Source: Epiperipatus broadwayi
Taxonomy: Eukaryota > Onychophora > Udeonychophora > Euonychophora > Peripatidae
Length of the DNA stretch: 64,000 bases
Assembly (NCBI GenBank): GCA_028023455.1
Contig: JAQFVV010012489.1
Location: 2,359,881 to 2,423,880 of the forward strand
Reading direction: 5' to 3'
Positions 11,120-23,048 of the stretch are shown here, piece by piece. The notes under the pieces were generated by a model. It saw only the letters and a list, made by a program, of their open reading frames with translations, was not told where the DNA came from and did no database searches. Positions within the stretch are counted from its first letter, which is position 1; every line of letters begins with the position of its first letter. The position numbers were made by a program, and so were the translations under genes.

Positions 11120-11524
11120 AGCTGCAGAAAGGAGTTTGCTATTAACTAAAAGGAGACCCTTTGATTCCTCTTGGAGATCTGAAAGGAACCAAGTAGGGCA
11201 ATTTCCTAATGTCCATTCCATATGTTCTTGTCATTGCAGCTGTTATTACTATATGATTATTCATATAGTATATGAACATGGATGGGCTGCTCACCAACAC
11301 AACATTAGATAGCATGGTGAGTTTATTGGCTTTTTACCTCCGAGTTTAAGATCAAGAAACACCATGGTCTTCTCAGTTGTCTGATAAGGCAGAATGAATG
11401 TCTGTGTAAATGATAAATATTTTTCCAATAGATATATACAATTATGACAGACAAAAATAAATTATGGCCCTTATTCTCAGGAGGCTGTAAGGTCACCAAC
11501 CAAGGCAGCAGTTGGTAGCCAAAG

Positions 11525-12660
11525 ATGGAGGGTGCTAAGAATCCCCTGATTGCAGACCCAGGTTGCCATTTGATGATGACTTTTTATTTAGGTACTTACA
11601 ACAGCAGATCACTTTCAAGTGAAGAAAGATTGCAAGAATTAGAAGAACTGTCTTATATTAAATGGGACATTATTGGACTTTGTGAAGTTAGAAGAAAAGG
11701 TGAAGAGGCAATTGATTTAGAAAGTGGATATGTACTCTATTATAAAGGCACAAATATTGGAATATAAGTGGAGTAGGATTCATTATAAATAAAAAGTGGA
11801 AGAACAATATTGTGGAGATTGATCGTCTATCAGACAGAGTGACAAGATTAGTTATACAGCTTAATAGCAGATACCAAATGCAGATTATTCAGGTTTATGC
11901 CCCAATAAGTTATCATAGTGATGAAGTAGTAGAAGATTTTTATATGGATGTAAAAAAGACTTTCGATCAGAGTAAACAACATTTTAAAATTGTTATGGGA
12001 AATTTAATGCTAGAATTGGTAAACAAATGAAAGTGCTGTAGATAATTTTAGTTGTGATAATAGAAATGAAAGAGGACATAGACTTGTGGAGTTTGCAGAA
12101 AAAGAAAAACTTTATATTATGAATTCATTTTTTGAGAAAAATGTTAAAAGGAAATGGACATGGAAGCATCCAAATGAAGGTACAGCAGAATTGGATTATA
12201 TTTTGACTAACAGAAAGTACATATTTCATGATTGTAATGTTCTTAATAAATTTAACACAGGAAGTGATCATCGATTAGTAAGATGTAAGATATGTGTTAA
12301 TGCAAAACTAGAGAGGCAAAAATTATTAAGAAAAACAATATTTACAGTTGATATTCCTAATCTTCAGAAACATTCTAATGAATTTAAATTAGAACTTACA
12401 AATTGGTTTCAAGTATTAGTAGATTTTGAACATGATTCAGATTTGAATGAAATTAATATGAAAATAACTGATACACTTTTAAAAACTGCAACAAAGATAG
12501 CTGGTAGAAAAAAGCAGCAACTGACCAATAAAATTTCTACTGAGACTAGAGAATTTATGAAGAAAAGAAGGAATATGAAGATAAACAAAAATGATGGATT
12601 AAAAAGAATTGAATATCTCGAATTTTGTAAAATAGTGCAGAAAAGAGCTAAAACGATATA
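11525..12660 (+). pseudogene. LINE copy A: endonuclease region, frameshifted
   Basis: The frame from 11525 begins MEGAKNPLIA and gives GTYNSRSLSS..R..EL, IIGLCEVR, the start of an exonuclease-endonuclease-phosphatase fold; after a frameshift near 11766 come VGFIINKKW, IQVYAPISYH and a damaged GDFNARIG motif (now GNLMLELV); after another shift ERGHRLVEFAEKEKLYIMNS, TWKHPNEGTAELDYIL and GSDHRLVRCKI. The ELDYIL and SDHRLV motifs are the conserved late active-site elements. In the intact element this enzyme nicks target DNA. Three frames are required, so it is dead. Confidence 0.8.
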
Positions 12661-13039
12661 AGAAAGTATAACTGTGAACTAGCAAGGAAAGCTGTAGAAG
12701 AGAATAAAAGTCTCAAGAGTGTTAAACAACATTTAGCATTGGTAGAAAATTTATATCTGCAATAAGAAAAAAAAAAAGAAATTATTATTAAAAAAAGAAA
12801 TGACATCATGAAATGGGTAGAAGACTTATATTAAGAATTATATAGTAATAAAAAACAAGTACTTTCTATGTCTATTACATCTTCTGAATTGCCCAGAATT
12901 TTAAATGAAGAAGTGAGACATGCAATTAAACATATGAAAGAAGGAAAGGCTCCAGGTAATGATGGACTTATAATTGATATACTAATAGAAGCAGGTGAAG
13001 AAATATAATTTTTTTTACAAAGTTATAATTGGAAGAATG

Positions 13040-14290
13040 CAGTAAAAAAGGTGATAAAGAAGGTATTAGAAATTAGAGACCTATCAGCCTTTTATCAGTT
13101 TAATACAAATTTTTTACCAAAATAATTACAACTCGTCTACAGAGAACATTGGATTTCCACCAACCAAGATAAAAAGCAGGATTTAAAAGTAGTTTTAGTA
13201 CAGTAGATCATATTGAGGTATTGAGAGAAGTTATAGAAAGGACAAATGAATATGAGATGCCATTATGCTTTGGATTTGTAGATTATGAAAAGGCATTTGA
13301 TTCTATAAACATTTTTTCAGTGATTAAAGTATTGGATCATCAAGGTATAGATTCAGAATATTGTCATATTTTAAAGAATATTTATAAAAATGCAACAGCA
13401 ACAATTAGATTACATAATAATACTGAGAAAGTTAACATTGAGAAGGGTGTAAGACAGAGTGACTCCATATCTCCAAAACTTTTCACAACAGTGCTGCAAG
13501 AAGCATTTTATGGATTAAAATGGGAAGCTAAAGGAGTGAAAATAAATGGAGATTATTTAAGTCATTTAGATTTTGCAGATAATATTGTTTTTGCAAATAA
13601 GACAGCTGCAGGAAATGTCGCAGGAGTTATCAGATAAAAGTAGGAAAGTAAGACTAAAGATAAATGTTAAAAAGGCTAAAGTAATGTTCAATGGATTTTC
13701 TCAAAATATGAAAATAAAGATTGATTATGATGAGTTAGAAAAAGTTCACAGTTACAAATACCTTAGTCAGATTATTAATACAGATGGAAACATAATGGAT
13801 AAAATTAATCATAGAATTAAACTTGATTGGAGTTCTTTTGTTAGAAATAGCCTGATACTAAAAGGAAATATGCCTATGTGTTTGAAAAGGAAGATTTTTA
13901 ATAAATGTGTTTAACCAGTTTTTACTTATGGATTTGAGATTTGGACACTTAATAGAAGAGCAATACAGAGACTTCAGATCACTCAAAGAAATATGGAGAT
14001 GCATGTTGGGATTAACAAGAAGAGATCAAAAATATATTATATGGGTAAGAGAACCAACAAGTGTTACTGACCTCATTGAAAAAATTAAAAGACTGAAGTG
14101 GAGTTGGGATGGACATATTGTTAGAAGAGATGATAATAGATGGACAATTGAAATCTTAAACTGAATTCCAAGAGATTGTAAAAGACCCAGAAAGAGATCA
14201 CATGTGAGATGGATGAAAGAAGAAAGTGTGCAGGGGTGGTGTGGAGAAGAGAATCTAAAGATAGGAGAAGATGGATTAAACTTGGAGAGA
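13040..14290 (+). pseudogene. LINE copy A: reverse transcriptase and C-terminal region, frameshifted
   Basis: Motifs in order: PISLL (about 13079), FGFVDYEKAFDSIN, GVRQSDSISPKLF (consensus RQGDSISP), HLDFADNIVFANKT (consensus FADD, here D to N in the catalytic box), SHKYLSQIINTDGNIMDKINHRI, then RRDQKYIIWVRE, LKWSWDGHIVRRDDNRWTIE. The C-terminal SWAGH.RR...RW segment is typical of RTE/Craft-like elements common in invertebrates. The second catalytic Asp is lost and at least three frameshifts are present. Confidence 0.8.
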
Positions 14291-14399
14291 CCTTCCTCCT
14301 GCAGTGGATTGATAATGGTTGATGACGATGATATTTATATCGACATTAAAGATTGCAACTTGACCATAGAGATTGAAATTATTGATATATATATATATT

Positions 14400-17290
14400 C
14401 TACTATTTAGGTGTTTGAGTAAATAAGAAATGGTTTGTCATAGAGTATTATGTATATACTATATTCTCAACTATTGAGAATATTGGGATAAAAAGTCTCT
14501 TACAATTTAATAATTATCTTTGACTATTGCTAGTCCTAGTTTGCCATTATTTGACAGCAGTCTATCTCATTATTTAGTTTTACTTTATAAGCTTTAATGA
14601 AATCTTTACATTATTAAGGTGCACACACATCTAATATAGTTTATGTGGTTTGTAAAAATATTCATTACTCAAATATAATAAGTATTACAAAAATTGTTCC
14701 TCATTGAATGATTTTCTAAAATAGTAAAAATTTTAGAATATATATTTTTACTGCCAGTGTAACTAATCTATAGATGAAAATGAAAATGTTTGAACTAATT
14801 AAGTATATTTCTGGTTAATATACTTATATATTATTGCATTTAAAAAATAATTATTTACATCAGAAATATAGGTAAAGTTTACTTTTTTTTATTGCCATAG
14901 AAACAAATGCTAGGAGTTTAGCAATTATTAAATAGTTATTTCCTGAAAAAGACATTTTAAATTCAAGTTGAATAATTATAGAAAAAAGCTTTACCAAAGT
15001 TTTTAAAAAAATTTCCTACGCTTTTTTTTTTTTTTTTGTTAAATATTTTTTTTCAAAATTAAATAAAATTGGTAACAATTCACAAATTATGTTGAATATG
15101 TTTTTTTTTAATCTTATAAATATAAGTATGTTCCTCTGTAAATGAAATATTGGTTACTGTTCCTAAAAAAAAAAAAAGAGTACGTAATAAAATTGTATTC
15201 TTTTGTATCTTTAGGGTAACCCCTCCCACACATACATACACTCGCAATGACTACAATCTTAGAAGCCAAAACTTACTAAGTTGAGGATCTGAAATGTTTA
15301 TTTTATGTTTTTTATCATTGCATCTTTAAAAAATGTACTCTTTTTTTTTGAAAGAAAGAATATATATATTTTAAAAAATATATTTTTATAATATTTTGTT
15401 CTTTTTTCCATATCATCTGTAATTATTTCCTACTATTCTTCTCATTTCTCACAGATTTTTTTTCCTTTTCAATTACTTATATAGAAAGGTAAAAAAAAAG
15501 CTTTTAAATAGCCTACTGAAAGATAAAAGCGTTTGTAAAAGTTCCTATCCAATAAAGAACAATGAGGATGAGGAAGTCATTGCTCACTAGGTTATCTCAA
15601 ATGCTATGTAAGTGAAGATTTAATATTTTTAATCCTAATTTTATTTCTAAAAATAATTATAGGTACTCATTTACTAATAAACAATTGAATAAAAAACCCA
15701 CATAGGTTGCTATAAAAAAAAAAAAAATCCTTGTGTGTTTGTTACCTAAAAAAATACTTAAATTTTATTTGGCCTAAGTTTAAATCCGGGAGGAGCATGG
15801 CAGAGAGATGCATTTATCACTATATCATAAGAACTTATATTTTTATATATACCTCCGCAAAAATTAAAACTAAAATGTAATGACAAAAAGAAAGACTTTA
15901 TGAAAATTAATTAATCGAAATAGAGCAGTATATTTAATAGAAATAAGGAACATTTATAAAAAGATAGTTGTTCGCTTCCGCAGCAAAAAATGATTATATT
16001 AAGAGCTTTACAAAAGAAATATAACATCTTCGTTTATTATAACAAGAGTTTTTTTATTGCCACTTTTCTGTAATATAATAAATATAAAAGTTTGAAAAGA
16101 TAATTAGAAAAAAAAGGAAAACAATAAAGTTACTTAGCTGGAAATAAATTATTTAAGTAAAAAATTTTTAAGAAATTATTTTATGTTTTTTTCTTCAATT
16201 ACTTGCAATGAAAGTCTGTTATAACTTAGAGAAGTACATTAATGATAATTAGGAGTGATAAGACAGCTGCTTAAGAACTCTCTTAAAAATTTAATTAGTT
16301 TCTCTTTATATAAAAGAACTTTTTACTTGTAAACGAACACACAAATTGCAATAAATAATATATATATTTTTTCGTTTGCTAGCAATTTTGACTCTATAAC
16401 ACTAAATAGGATCACTGGCTAATTGTATATATTAACGCGCCATGATATTTGCATATAATTCGTACACATATATATGCCCTGCACGGTTTGGTGCAGTTGG
16501 TTCTGGCCCTCGAACCTTTTATGAATGCATGAGCAGTAAAGCCAGTAGCCTTTTCTTGGATATATATATATCATGACACTTAACATTTAAAATATCCAGT
16601 AAGCTACCTGAGTTACAAAATTCCAAATCAAACGGATGATAAATGAAAAACATTTTTCATCTGATTAGTTTGGCACATTGTAAAGCCAAACAGCATAATT
16701 AAAAAATTTAGATATTGTGTTGTGATATTTGCATATTTATATCTAGCATAGCATTATGCATATTATATTTTCATATAAGACTCAGCCTTGAACCTCTGAA
16801 TATCAAATCTGCATAATTTATTTTATACACATATATAATCAATAGATCAAATTTACTTTCTCATTTGAAATTATGTAAATAGGCTAAGCATAAATATCAA
16901 CAAATGCTAAAAGACAGGTGGTATCATTCTGTCTTTTAATAGTTGTTTATGTTATCGTAAATAAATGGAAAGTAAAGTTTTTTCTGTTTCAATTACATAA
17001 ATATGTTTATGAGACCAGATAAAATTTGCTCTCCAAATTTTTAGATAGAGAACAAAGTTTAAACTCATTTGACTAATCATACTCTTTTTAATGCCCTTCA
17101 ATTGAATATGTAATTAGAAGTATTTATTTAATAGCAGACTACTCTTATATTGAGTCAACTGCTCAGGTAATTAATAAACCTACTATTTAAAATTTCATGT
17201 TTTCCTTTTAGATAAAAATATTTTGATGTGAGTTTTTATAGCAAATAACATTAAAGAGGCAGGGTCATTTGTTAATGTTTTATTAAAAAC
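14400..17290. other. A+T-rich stretch with no recognisable gene
   Basis: Contains long poly-T and poly-A runs (for example about 15019-15038 and 15165-15177) and simple TA tracts. A small segment at 16470-16550 (GGTTTGGTGCAGTTGGTTCT, CTCGAACC) is weakly tRNA-like. I see no exon or LINE motif. Confidence 0.5.
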
Positions 17291-17302
17291 ATTCTTGTAG
17301 TG

Positions 17303-17595
17303 CAGAGGTCCCCAACCTTTTTGCACTTAAGAGCACATTTTACAATACTGGCCAGGTGGTGGACACCATTTATTTTTTCAATGTAAATTTATAGTTGGAT
17401 AATGTTAATAATACACATTATGTACAAAAAATATTAATTTGATTACAATATAATACAATAATTTATAAGAAGTTTTAAAAATTAAATTTATTTGTATCAG
17501 ATAAATAATTTTTTATTGTGTTTGGATAGTGGCGAGCACACGTAAAATGATCTGCAGGTGCCATGGTGCCATGGGCATAGGATTGGGGACCCCTG
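17303..17595. mobile_element. hAT-type miniature element (copy 1)
   Basis: Terminal inverted repeats CAGAGGTCCCCAACCTTTTT and (reversed) CAGGGGTCCCCAATCC bound 293 bp. Perfect 8-bp direct repeats TTGTAGTG flank it (17295-17302, 17596-17603). Eight-base duplications with CAGNGG-type ends are the hAT superfamily signature. No transposase frame, so non-autonomous. Confidence 0.92.
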
Positions 17596-17799
17596 TTGTA
17601 GTGCAATAATGAAAAGGATACAATGGTACAATCAAAGTGAGAACTAGAAAGTTTGAAAACATTTTTTTGACATATCAAATAATATGAAGATTTAGGAATA
17701 TGGCAATAAATTAATTTTCATTGACCACCCAAATTTACTTAAAATAAGGTTTGTCATTGTAGTTATAATTTGGCACAAATTCAGTTCAAAGTATTATAT

Positions 17800-18118
17800 A
17801 GGGTATATGAGCACAGACTTTCAAATGACCCACCACTCTCCATTCTATCTCATAACAGTGATACACTTAAATCCATATATGTCGAAAAGATAAATAATCA
17901 CCAATATACATATTTCATACTAAACCAGCAATCATCAGTTGGTCCAGATTATCATCTCTCCACATATATGCAATATATGCTCAGATATATATTAAGATAG
18001 TCAATCTTCATATTTTAATGGACAGGTTTCAATCTACTCCACATTCCAACTCTTCAACCATCCATCCAATTGAAAATCTGATGATGGAATGCTCAAAGGT
18101 CACCCTGAGGCTGAGATT
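17800..18118 (+). mobile_element. Foldback element, family A, half copy
   Basis: Matches the left arm and centre of the 6736-7251 element (TATGAGCACAGACTTTC, then GTCGAAAAGATAAATAATCA, then the CACCCTGAGGCTGAGATT end) but has no inverted right arm. The 76- and 92-codon frames across it are translations of the repeat. Confidence 0.8.
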
Positions 18119-18504
18119 CAGTAAGTTTCAATTAATTACTTTTTACCTAAATGTGATAAAAAGAACATCATGGGTAATGCTAATACTAAGGGGGAGGGGG
18201 TACACCTTATTCTTAAATAGAAATTCTATTTGCTCCAGATCTGAATATTTCTATATAGTTTTTTTTGTACTAGTTAATATTATTTTTCCAAATTGATAAG
18301 GCTACTTCTCATCAAAAATTAACATGATCAATCTAATTCCAGGAAAAAAAAAACAAAAAATTAATGATTAGTTTTGCAAAACACATTTATGATCACATCT
18401 ACAAAAAGACAGTTAATAACTTTTTTAGTTAGGTATTTATTTTTCTGATAAACTTCTTCTCCACTTTCAATTGGTGTTCTCCATTGGATAATATCCAGTT
18501 AAAT

Positions 18505-18668
18505 CCTCCAAATAAAAGCACCCTTGTAGACTGTCATTAAATAACTTTTACAATGTACATGTATCCACATACCCCCATTAAGTAGCCACATCCTCTAAGT
18601 AAAAGCAGTCTTTTAGACTGACATTGGTTAATTTTTACAATCTAGATGTATCTGCACCCCTCATTAAG
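18505..18668 (+). repeat. Two-copy tandem repeat, about 83-bp unit
   Basis: Two diverged units share ATCCTC.AA.TAAAAGCA, TAGACTG.CATT and AATTTTTACAAT/AACTTTTACAAT and end CATTAAG. Origin unknown. Confidence 0.6.
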
Positions 18669-20265
18669 ATTTAAAGATAAAGTAAAGTGATGCATATTAA
18701 ATGCTGACAAAAACAAATTCAAGTTTATCAATTAGCATATAATTAATGAATAAAACAAATATCAAATTTTTGCTTGTTTATGTAATATGCAAAATGGCAT
18801 TGTTGTGCAATAAATGTGTCATTACTTTTTTCAATATTATTCTTTTATTCTTCCTACTCTTTTGCCATCCAGTGTAGAACTTATTAAATCATTACCTGGA
18901 CTATTCAATCCAAATATTTCCAGACTAGCTTCTAGCTTATGGCTTAAAAAGTGAGGAGATTTTGGATTTATTTTGAACACTGTATTTGGATCTTTAGGAC
19001 CTAATGCATATCTCCTCTAGCAGCATATCAGCCCAAGTGCATTGTTGGAAATAAATCTAAAAAGCTCCTCAATGATAAAAGCTATATTTATAAAAGCTAG
19101 TCTGGGATTTTTGAATGAGACAGTAATATAATGGACATGATTTCAATAAGCATTATCATCTATAGGCAATAAATTAAAAAGAAGAAAACAATTTGCTAAT
19201 GAATAGCAATATAAATAACCTAAAGACTTCTGATATTTTATTGGTAATACAACATTATCCTTACTAAATATTCTTATAATATTCTTCTTTTATAATAAGT
19301 TATTTACTTTAAAGATTATTTAATGTATTCATTAAGTAAATATATGAGACAGTTGGCAGATGATGAATGCTTGTGAACTCGCAATGAATTTTCTAACTAT
19401 ATGTTTTTATTCAAGCAAAAATTCTACCTCATATAAACTACAAATAGTAATAATAAAATAAATTATCTTTTTTGTCTATCTACAATATAAGAAGAAACCT
19501 TTATAAGTCACAAGGCATTATATCAGAGTAAATTTTTACCTGATACAATTTTGAAAAAAATACTTAATTTTGTATTTCGTTTTACTGTTTAAAACAACAA
19601 AGTTAGAAAATCTTTGATGCGATATGTAAATAATTTAAATTCTTATTTAAGTTGATAAAAATATTTTTCAAAAAAATATACTTTCTGTTTTTTTTTTTTG
19701 CTATAGAAATTTCTTAATTTCCTTTTGTTTTTATGTATATTCAAACTAAAAAAGATATGCAGCATACAAATTGGTTCAATTTCCTATTTCAGTTTTTTTT
19801 TTCTTATTATCAAAATAAAAACACGTGATCATATAGATATTTGTGATAACTTGTGGACGAAATAAGATTTGAAAAATCATCATAATATGAAAATGAAAAA
19901 ATAAAAAATTGAAATCATATATATATAATGCTTAAGGTAAAAATAGCATGGCAGGTTGGGATCAATTGTTTTATTGAATTCCAACATTTTACAAACTATT
20001 ATTAACCAATTAAAACTCTTGTATTAAAAACTTGTAACTAGTGTTTCCTGCCAATTTATTACCAATCATTTTATCAATTAAAATTACAGCAACTTTTTAT
20101 AAACAATCATAATGAAATATATTACAACTGTACTTTTTATTTAAATGGAGAGATAAGCTCAACACAGTAATTATATATAAAACAGTATAACCAAAAAATA
20201 GCTTTTTAAAATTTTCAGTATATAATTACACACACATATATAGTCATTCTTCCAATATTTGTTTA
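18669..20265. other. A+T-rich stretch with a weak family-B retroposon trace
   Basis: About 18870-19110 has scattered words of the family-B hairpin retroposon (ATTCAATCC..ATATTTCCAGACTAG, TTGGATCTTTAGGACCTAATGCAT in pieces), old and rearranged. The remainder holds no recognisable gene. Confidence 0.4.
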
Positions 20266-20270
20266 TATAT

Positions 20271-20412
20271 AAAATGTTCAAGTCACCTGATTAAATGTTA
20301 TGTTTTTTCAGCAATGTTCTTTGTGAATAAATATGAAATCTGAACTTTATATTTATTCACAGAGGGCGTTGCTGAAAAAAACATAACATTTGGAAGGGTG
20401 ATTTGAACATTT
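20271..20412. mobile_element. Small foldback element, family D
   Basis: Arms of about 63 bp (20272-20334 and 20349-20412) are inverted copies, centred on GAAATCTGAACTTTA. Shared words AAATGTTCAA, ATGTTATGTTTTTTCAGCAA and GAATAAATAT recur at 39461-39523 and, partly, 55989-56040, so it is a dispersed family. No coding capacity. Confidence 0.8.
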
Positions 20413-20822
20413 TGTATTTTCAGCTAGCAATATGCATGGGGATATTGTTTATATATATGGCAGATAATGCCTCTAGTGATTAACATATATTTCTGTTACA
20501 TCTATAATCTGGGGTTTCAATCTAGGTAAAACATGAAAATTGTTACAGGTGTATGAGATTTTCAAGCAAACATTTTTTCAGCTGCTTATTTGGAAATTAG
20601 TATAAAGCTATTCTTAGATAAAAGGTACAGTAAAGCAGAACATTCATAAAAATATGCCTTTACTACAGTTGACTCGTTTACCATCCATTGTTTTCACTTT
20701 CGCTGTCCCTCAGTAGGCTATTTTACTTATAGTATATACTCAGTCCAAATGAGAAATCATACACATGCATGTAAAAAAAATTTATTTAAAAAAGATTAAG
20801 TTTCATTCAGTAAGTAAATTAC

Positions 20823-20920
20823 CTTGGTAAAACCAAAGCATGGATACTTGATATAAATGATAAAAGAAGAAGGGCACACAAAGTGCTGAAGCCAAATACA
20901 TGATCAGGTTCTTCGTTGTA
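20823..20920 (-). CDS. Candidate internal exon of a host membrane-protein gene
   Basis: On the minus strand TTTGTTTTATTTTTTAG precedes a 98-base open segment ending CCAAG before the donor GTAATT. Frame 1 reads YNEEPDHVFGFSTLCALLLL then SFISSIHALVLPR, a transmembrane helix after an acidic loop; its A+T-biased third positions favour this frame. Another open frame (TTKNLIMYLASALCVPFFFY...) also exists, but spliced to 6250-6334 it hits a stop, whereas frame 1 runs on. The F..ST.CALLLL...LVLPRTVM style resembles the start of the second membrane domain of adenylyl cyclases; this is a weak, memory-based suggestion. Confidence 0.42.
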
Positions 20921-21215
20921 CTAAAAAATAAAACAAACAATATATTATTAAATAAATACAAATGGTATGGTAGTTTTAATAATTTTCATTATAGTAATAT
21001 ATTATTTATAAAAAAAAAACACATCATATATATCAACAGAATAAACTTATTTACATTGAATCAATCTACATTTCTATCTATCTACTTAATCAATCTACAT
21101 TTCTATCTATCTACTTACCTACCTTTATATTTTTCTATTCACTTGTCATATATATACAATTCTACCCAGCCAGCAAACTACTTTATATGCCTAGTCAATC
21201 ATTAACCATGTATAC

Positions 21216-21785
21216 TGTAATATCCGCACTTACGACTGTGCCAAGGTTATAACTTCAAGTCATACTGTGCGGTCAGCAAATAACGTTATTCAATTCCCAC
21301 GCTGTTCTTTTTCAACGAATTGGTCTGCCACGAAGCTTTCCAAACGAATTGGTCTGCAACGAAGCTCTCCAATGAATTGGTCTGCAATGAAGCTCAGCCA
21401 TGGATGCTCTCCAACGAATGGTCTGCACCGACTGCTCTCCAATGAATGGTCTGCAAGTGGATGCTCTCCAAATGCATGGTCTGCAACTTGCTACTGCGTG
21501 ACTGCTCTCTACTGCTGTCTATATTACACTGCTCGATGTTACCCAGTCTTCTTATCGCTCTCTGACAACTGCAACGATCAATCAATGCACTGACCAATAA
21601 GGTAACGTCTCTTATCTAGAAACATTTGTAATTAGCAAATATTTCTAGGAATTGTCGATCACCATTACGTCAATGCACTAATTAAATTCCTCAGCTATCA
21701 GAGCGCGATCTAAAAACAGCCTTACGAATAAATTCTAGTTTTTCTTGAGTGCACAAAAATGTCTGCCATTTTTACAAACACTACA
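21216..21785 (-). repeat. 3' LTR of miniature retrotransposon (minus orientation)
   Basis: Contains several diverged copies of a roughly 27-bp unit (GAAGCTCTCCAATGAATTGG then TCTGCAA) at about 21316-21490. The 108-codon Ser/Trp-rich frame here is a translation of that tandem repeat, not a gene. Confidence 0.9.
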
Positions 21786-22053
21786 ACACCTCCCTTCACT
21801 CCAGAAAAACCCTTGTTGCAATTCCTTGATGTTTTCCTGTAATTTCACTAAGAAATGTACGATTTAACTCTGCTGCCGAAACTTTTTTGCCAGTAACGTT
21901 CAATGGTGACTGCGCAAGCGTGGTGGACTCAGCTTCCGATATTAATGTTATACTAACTGGGCTTTCTATTTTTCAGATTTCTCCAACTGTAGCTAAACTT
22001 GATGTAATTAAAAACTTATTCGCTACTCACAGGTTCAGATGCGACTGCGCCAT
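21786..22053 (-). other. Internal region of miniature LTR element
   Basis: Holds the primer-binding site (22033-22053) and purine tract (21786-21801) on the minus strand. Next to the purine tract a short frame reads VTGKKVSAAELNRTFLSEIT then GKHQGIATRVFLE and stops, perhaps the remnant of the parental polyprotein end left by an internal deletion. Confidence 0.75.
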
Positions 22054-22623
22054 TGTTATATCCGCACTTACGACTATGCCAAGGTTATAACTGCAAGTCA
22101 TACTGTGCGGTCAGCAAATAACATTATACAATTCCCACGCTGTTTTTTTCCAATGAATTGGTCTGCCACGAAGCTCTCCAAATGAATTGGTCAGCAACGA
22201 AGCTCTCCAATGAATTGGTCTGCAATGAAGCTCAGCCACAGATGCTCTCCAATGAATGGTCTGCACAAACTGCTCTCCAAGGAATGGTCTGCAAGCAGAT
22301 GCTCTCCAAACGTATGGTCTGCAACTTGCTACTGCATGACTGCTCTCTACTGTTGTCTATATTACACTGCTCGATGTTACCCAGTCTTCTTATCGCTCTC
22401 TGACAACTGCAACGATCAATCAATGCACTGACCAATAAGGTAACGTCTCTTATCTAGAAACATTTGTAATTAGCAAATATTTCTAGGAATTTTCGATCGC
22501 CATTACGTCAATGCACTAATTAAATTCCTTAGCTATCAGAGCACGATCTAAAAACAGCCTTACAAATAAATTCTAGTTTTTCTGGAGTGCACAAAAATGT
22601 CTGCCATTTTTACAAACACTACA
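22054..22623 (-). repeat. 5' LTR of miniature retrotransposon (minus orientation)
   Basis: Same 570-bp length as the other LTR. Many of the differences are CG versus TG/CA, the pattern left by decay of methylated CpG. The same tandem unit occupies about 22156-22325. Confidence 0.9.
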
Positions 22624-22718
22624 TATACAATTATTCATTTATCTACTTTTTTATTTACTTACCTACCTGGCTCCTCATCCACCAATCCACTCATCTATTT
22701 AAATTTATTTATAATATA

Positions 22719-22884
22719 TGGCCAAAACATTTTGAACGTGGGCTAAAGAAAAAGTTCATTATATGTATTTATTTTTATTAAAGTGGCTGAACTTGCTTTT
22801 GGCTTGGAAAATCAACCATATTTAATAAAAATAAATACATATAATGAATTTTTTCTTTAGCCAACGTTCAAAAGATTTCGGCCA
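22719..22884. mobile_element. Small foldback element, family E
   Basis: Arms 22719-22782 and 22816-22884 are inverted copies beginning TGGCCAAAA and containing GAACGT.GGCTAAAGAAAAA and ATAATGAA. The loop is about 35 bp. No coding capacity. It lies about 95 bp from the LTR element. Confidence 0.75.
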
Positions 22885-23010
22885 ATTTTTTACATACAAG
22901 AACGAAAAGGATAATGAATTTTATATGTATATATAATAATATATTTTCAATGGATGTCTAGAAAAAATACTTCATGTGTGAAGTTTTCCACTTATAATTT
23001 ATTTTTTTAA

Positions 23011-23045
23011 AGTGTCATAGCATCGGCCGGGACGTGAACCCGCAA
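23011..23045 (-). mobile_element. SINE family 1 tail fragment
   Basis: On the minus strand GCGGGTTCACGTCCCGGCCG then ATGCTATGACACT is the B-box and 3' tail of the SINE seen at 28961-29064. The 5' part is replaced by the inverted repeat that follows. Confidence 0.7.
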
Positions 23046-23048
23046 TTT

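Larger units (their letters stand above)
10824..14330 (+). mobile_element. RTE-like LINE, near full-length but decayed (copy A)
   Basis: A leader of several hundred bases is followed by an endonuclease region (11525-12300), linker, reverse-transcriptase region (about 13040-13640) and C-terminal region ending LGETFILQWIDNG-like, then a TGATGACGATGAT tail. The order and about 3.5-kb size fit the RTE group of non-LTR retrotransposons, which move by target-primed reverse transcription. Frameshifts and stops break it into at least six frames. It is bracketed by 57-bp direct repeats (10767-10823 and 14331-14387, 51 of 57 identical by eye), a possible long target-site duplication. Confidence 0.85.
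21216..22623 (-). mobile_element. Miniature LTR retrotransposon (internally deleted)
   Basis: Two 570-bp direct repeats (21216-21785 and 22054-22623) start TGT and end ACA, flank only 268 bp, and are bordered by a perfect 5-bp target duplication TATAC (21211-21215, 22624-22628). On the minus strand a primer-binding site TGGCGCAGTCGCATCTGAAC lies beside the 22054 LTR and a purine tract GGAGTGAAGGGAGGTG beside the 21785 LTR, giving the orientation. By eye the LTRs differ at about 29 of 570 sites. There is no room for gag-pol, so it depends on another element, like TRIM/SMART elements. Confidence 0.93.

Noticed and set aside
20690-20712. TTTCACTTTCGCTGTCCCTCAG as a plus-strand acceptor, or nearby CAGTTGACTCG as a Tigger-type end
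   Set aside because: No open frame follows the AG and no matching inverted end was found.
21316-21490. Repeated ~27-bp units in the LTR, superficially CRISPR-like
   Set aside because: No spacers of constant length; it is a diverged tandem repeat inside a eukaryotic LTR.
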